Positions 44,401 through 46,365 of a stretch of DNA of 46,365 nt are shown one piece after another. How positions within the stretch are numbered: the stretch's first letter is position 1; every line of letters starts with the position of its first letter. The stretch comes from Pontimonas sp. (GTDB lineage Bacteria; Actinomycetota; Actinomycetes; Actinomycetales; Microbacteriaceae). The position numbers were made by a program, and so were the translations under genes. The stretch spans positions 1-46,365 of the forward strand of contig JAIOWV010000002.1 in the NCBI GenBank assembly GCA_021741945.1, written 5' to 3'. Under the pieces are notes generated by a model, which saw only the letters and a list, made by a program, of their open reading frames with translations, was not told the DNA's origin and made no database searches.

Positions 44401-45369
44401 ATGAAGGCGATAGTTGTTTCCCAGAGCGGCGGCCCCGAAGTCTTGCAATTTTCCGACGTGCCTGACCCCACAATCACCCACTCCGACCTACTGGTGAAGG
44501 TGGCAGCAGCAGGCATCAACTACATCGACACCTATCAGCGCTCCGGCGTCTACGCCATGACCCTCCCCTACACCCCAGGCCTCGAAGGTGCCGGCACGGT
44601 GCTCGAAGTCGGATCTGATGTCACCGGCTTTGCCGTGGGCGACACCGTCGCGTGGACCAGCAACCTCGGTAGCTATGCAGAGGTTGTGGCATTGGATGCC
44701 TCCAAGGCGGTGCGAGCCCCCTCGGGAATCGAATTGACACAGGCCGCCCAGGCAATGCTCCAGGGCATCACTGCGCAGTATTTGATCACCAGCGTCTTCG
44801 AGGTCAAGCCCGGCACCACCGCTCTTGTTCACGCCGCAGCGGGCGGGGTCGGACTGTTGTTGTGCCAGATGATCACAGCGCGAGGCGGAACAGTCATTGG
44901 GACTGTCTCGACAGAGGCCAAGGCCACGGCCGCGGGTGCAGCCGGTGCCGCCCACGTGATTCGATACGACCAAGAGGACTTCATGCCCCGCGTTCGGGAA
45001 CTAACGGGCGGAATCGGGGTCGATGTTGTCTATGACGGTGTTGGGGCCTCAACGTTTGACGGAAGTTTGCGAAGCCTCAAACCACGCGGAATGATGGCGC
45101 TGTTCGGTCAAGCAAGTGGCGCGGTCGGTCCCTTTGACCCCCAGATTCTGAACTCGCTAGGTTCACTGGTTCTCACTCGCCCCTCTCTCACTAACTTCAT
45201 CCAGACGAGTGAGGAACTGCAGTGGCGAGCCAGTGAAGTGTTCGCTGCGATGCTCTCTGGTGATCTCACCATGACGCTCGGTGGCTCCTACCCACTGGCT
45301 GAAGCGGCGCAAGCCCACCAGGACTTGGAAGCGCGCAAGAGCTCCGGCAAACTCATCCTGATTCCGTGA
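44401..45369 (+). CDS. quinone oxidoreductase (zinc-independent MDR family)
   Basis: An NADPH-dependent quinone reductase-like enzyme of the medium-chain dehydrogenase/reductase superfamily, 322 residues. It begins MKAIVVSQSGGPEVLQFSDV. The nucleotide-binding motif is ALVHAAAGGVGLLLCQM (AAGGVG type), and VAAAGINYIDTYQRSGVY is the usual quinone oxidoreductase segment. Zinc-ligand cysteines are absent. ATG at 44401 is preceded by GAGGA. A -10 candidate TAGTCT lies at 44364-44369. It diverges from pstS. Confidence 0.92.
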   Translation: MKAIVVSQSGGPEVLQFSDVPDPTITHSDLLVKVAAAGINYIDTYQRSGVYAMTLPYTPGLEGAGTVLEVGSDVTGFAVGDTVAWTSNLGSYAEVVALDASKAVRAPSGIELTQAAQAMLQGITAQYLITSVFEVKPGTTALVHAAAGGVGLLLCQMITARGGTVIGTVSTEAKATAAGAAGAAHVIRYDQEDFMPRVRELTGGIGVDVVYDGVGASTFDGSLRSLKPRGMMALFGQASGAVGPFDPQILNSLGSLVLTRPSLTNFIQTSEELQWRASEVFAAMLSGDLTMTLGGSYPLAEAAQAHQDLEARKSSGKLILIP

Positions 45370-45401
45370 GGACAGTCCAGCTGAGACGGTAGTTTGAGGG
45401 C

Positions 45402-46365
45402 ATGAAGATTCTTCTTGTGGGCGCCGGTGGCGTCGGAAATGCTCTGGCCAAGCTTCTCGCAACGCGCGACTTTTATGAGCACGTGATTGTTGCCGACTAC
45501 GACACCTCCCGAGCTGAGGGTGTGCTCGAGTGGATAGCGGGTCGATTCCCCACAGCCCGTCCTAAGTTCAGCGCCGAACACATCGATGCCTCAGCACCGG
45601 AGAACGTGACTGCGCTGGCCAAGAAGCACAGTGCCACCGTGGTCATGAACGCGGTCGAGCCAGCTTTCGTGCAGAGCATTTTCCAGGGTGCTCTGGACGC
45701 AGGCGCCGATTACATGGACATGGCGATGAGCCTGTCCATCCCCCACCCCACTGACCCCCACAACACCCCGGGTATCAAACTTGGTGACTGGCAGTTTGAC
45801 CGGGCTGCCGAGTGGGAAAATTCCGGCCGGCTGGCTCTGGTGGGAATGGGGGTTGAGCCTGGCATCTCTGACGTGTTCGCCAAATATGCAAGCGACCACC
45901 TTTTCAGCGAAATCGATGAGATTGGTGTTCGCGACGGTGCGAACCTCGTGGTTCGCGATGACGAGGGCAACGAAATCTTTGCGCCCTCATTCAGTATCTG
46001 GACCACGATCGAGGAATGCCTCAATCCCCCGCTGATCTGGGAAAAAGATCGCGGGTGGTTCACCACCGAACCCTTTAGTGAGCCTGAGGTCTTCATGTTC
46101 CCCGCCGGAATCGGCCCCGTGGAGTGTGTGAACGTTGAACACGAGGAAGTCTCTCTGGTTCCCCGTTTTCTCGACGCCAAGCGCGTGACGTTCAAGTACG
46201 GTCTGGGATCAGAGTTCATTGGGGTCCTCAAAACCCTCAACCTCTTGGGGCTCGACAAGGTTGCCCCGGTGACCGTCCGCACGGCGCCTGGACCCGATGG
46301 CAAGCGCGGCAAGGCAGAGGTCTCACCGCGCGATTTGGTCGCAGCAGTACTCCCCGACCCCGCCA
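45402..46365 (+). CDS. saccharopine dehydrogenase-like oxidoreductase (partial, 3' end outside window)
   Basis: The first 321 codons of a saccharopine dehydrogenase-family protein. The Rossmann motif is ILLVGAGGVGNALAKLL with the acidic residue in VIVADYD. Later segments include DYMDMAMSLS and GMGVEPGISDVFAKYA. It could act in lysine/saccharopine or polyamine (carboxynorspermidine-type) metabolism, and the substrate cannot be told here. The -10 box TAGTTT is 6 nt before the ATG, so it is probably leaderless. The frame is open to the right edge. Confidence 0.85.
   Translation, partial: MKILLVGAGGVGNALAKLLATRDFYEHVIVADYDTSRAEGVLEWIAGRFPTARPKFSAEHIDASAPENVTALAKKHSATVVMNAVEPAFVQSIFQGALDAGADYMDMAMSLSIPHPTDPHNTPGIKLGDWQFDRAAEWENSGRLALVGMGVEPGISDVFAKYASDHLFSEIDEIGVRDGANLVVRDDEGNEIFAPSFSIWTTIEECLNPPLIWEKDRGWFTTEPFSEPEVFMFPAGIGPVECVNVEHEEVSLVPRFLDAKRVTFKYGLGSEFIGVLKTLNLLGLDKVAPVTVRTAPGPDGKRGKAEVSPRDLVAAVLPDPA

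Overview
The window is a compact, moderately GC-rich chromosome segment from an actinobacterium, most likely of the Microbacteriaceae type and possibly a small-genome aquatic lineage (inference). The grounds are the rpoB-rpoC / rpsL-rpsG-fusA-tuf / S10-spc order, the actinobacterial coiled-coil insertion in RpoC, a 32-residue AURKAIP1/COX24-type ribosomal protein beside a BldC/excisionase-like HTH gene, and many genes with a TANNNT -10 box 6-7 nt before the start codon, as expected for leaderless mRNAs. No rRNA, tRNA, IS element, prophage or CRISPR array was seen.

1-8845 (minus strand): S10 and spc ribosomal protein genes from rpsJ to a truncated rpmD, packed with 1-4 nt overlaps. rpsN is absent from its usual place between rplE and rpsH. 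A roughly 270-nt leader precedes rpsJ. 9171-11163: a translationally coupled XRE regulator / membrane protein / DUF418 cassette sits between tuf and rpsJ. 11265-15563: the str operon (rpsL, rpsG, fusA, tuf) with a strong terminator and a roughly 250-nt leader. 15843-16316: a one-domain prepilin peptidase. 16418-23828: rpoC and rpoB (TTG start).

24102-33552: housekeeping and accessory genes: SprT-like, DUF427, an SRPBCC-methyltransferase fusion, glutaredoxin-like, NUDIX-like, HAD-IB, bS22, HTH, ArsR, the trkH-trkA potassium uptake pair, proC, two small hypothetical genes, tadA and upp. Several convergent pairs overlap at their stop codons.

33564-34322 holds the most striking unit. A near-consensus promoter places its start site at the AUG of a 22-codon leaderless ORF containing Cys-Cys-Cys. 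The Cys codons lie in a 10-12 bp stem with the sequence that forms the start codon of a downstream winged-helix regulator. This looks like a cysteine-responsive translational switch controlling a transcription factor. Next come a candidate small RNA of about 100 nt (34386-34484) and a photolyase.

35892-46365: pseudouridine catabolism (psuG-psuK), a DUF4395 membrane protein under a 38-bp palindrome with a CsoR/CstR-like core, tryptophan catabolism to anthranilate (kynU-kynA, no formamidase here), the high-affinity phosphate transporter pstSCAB, a zinc-independent quinone oxidoreductase and a truncated saccharopine dehydrogenase-like gene. Translation and transcription operons carry long structured leaders, whereas many accessory genes appear leaderless.
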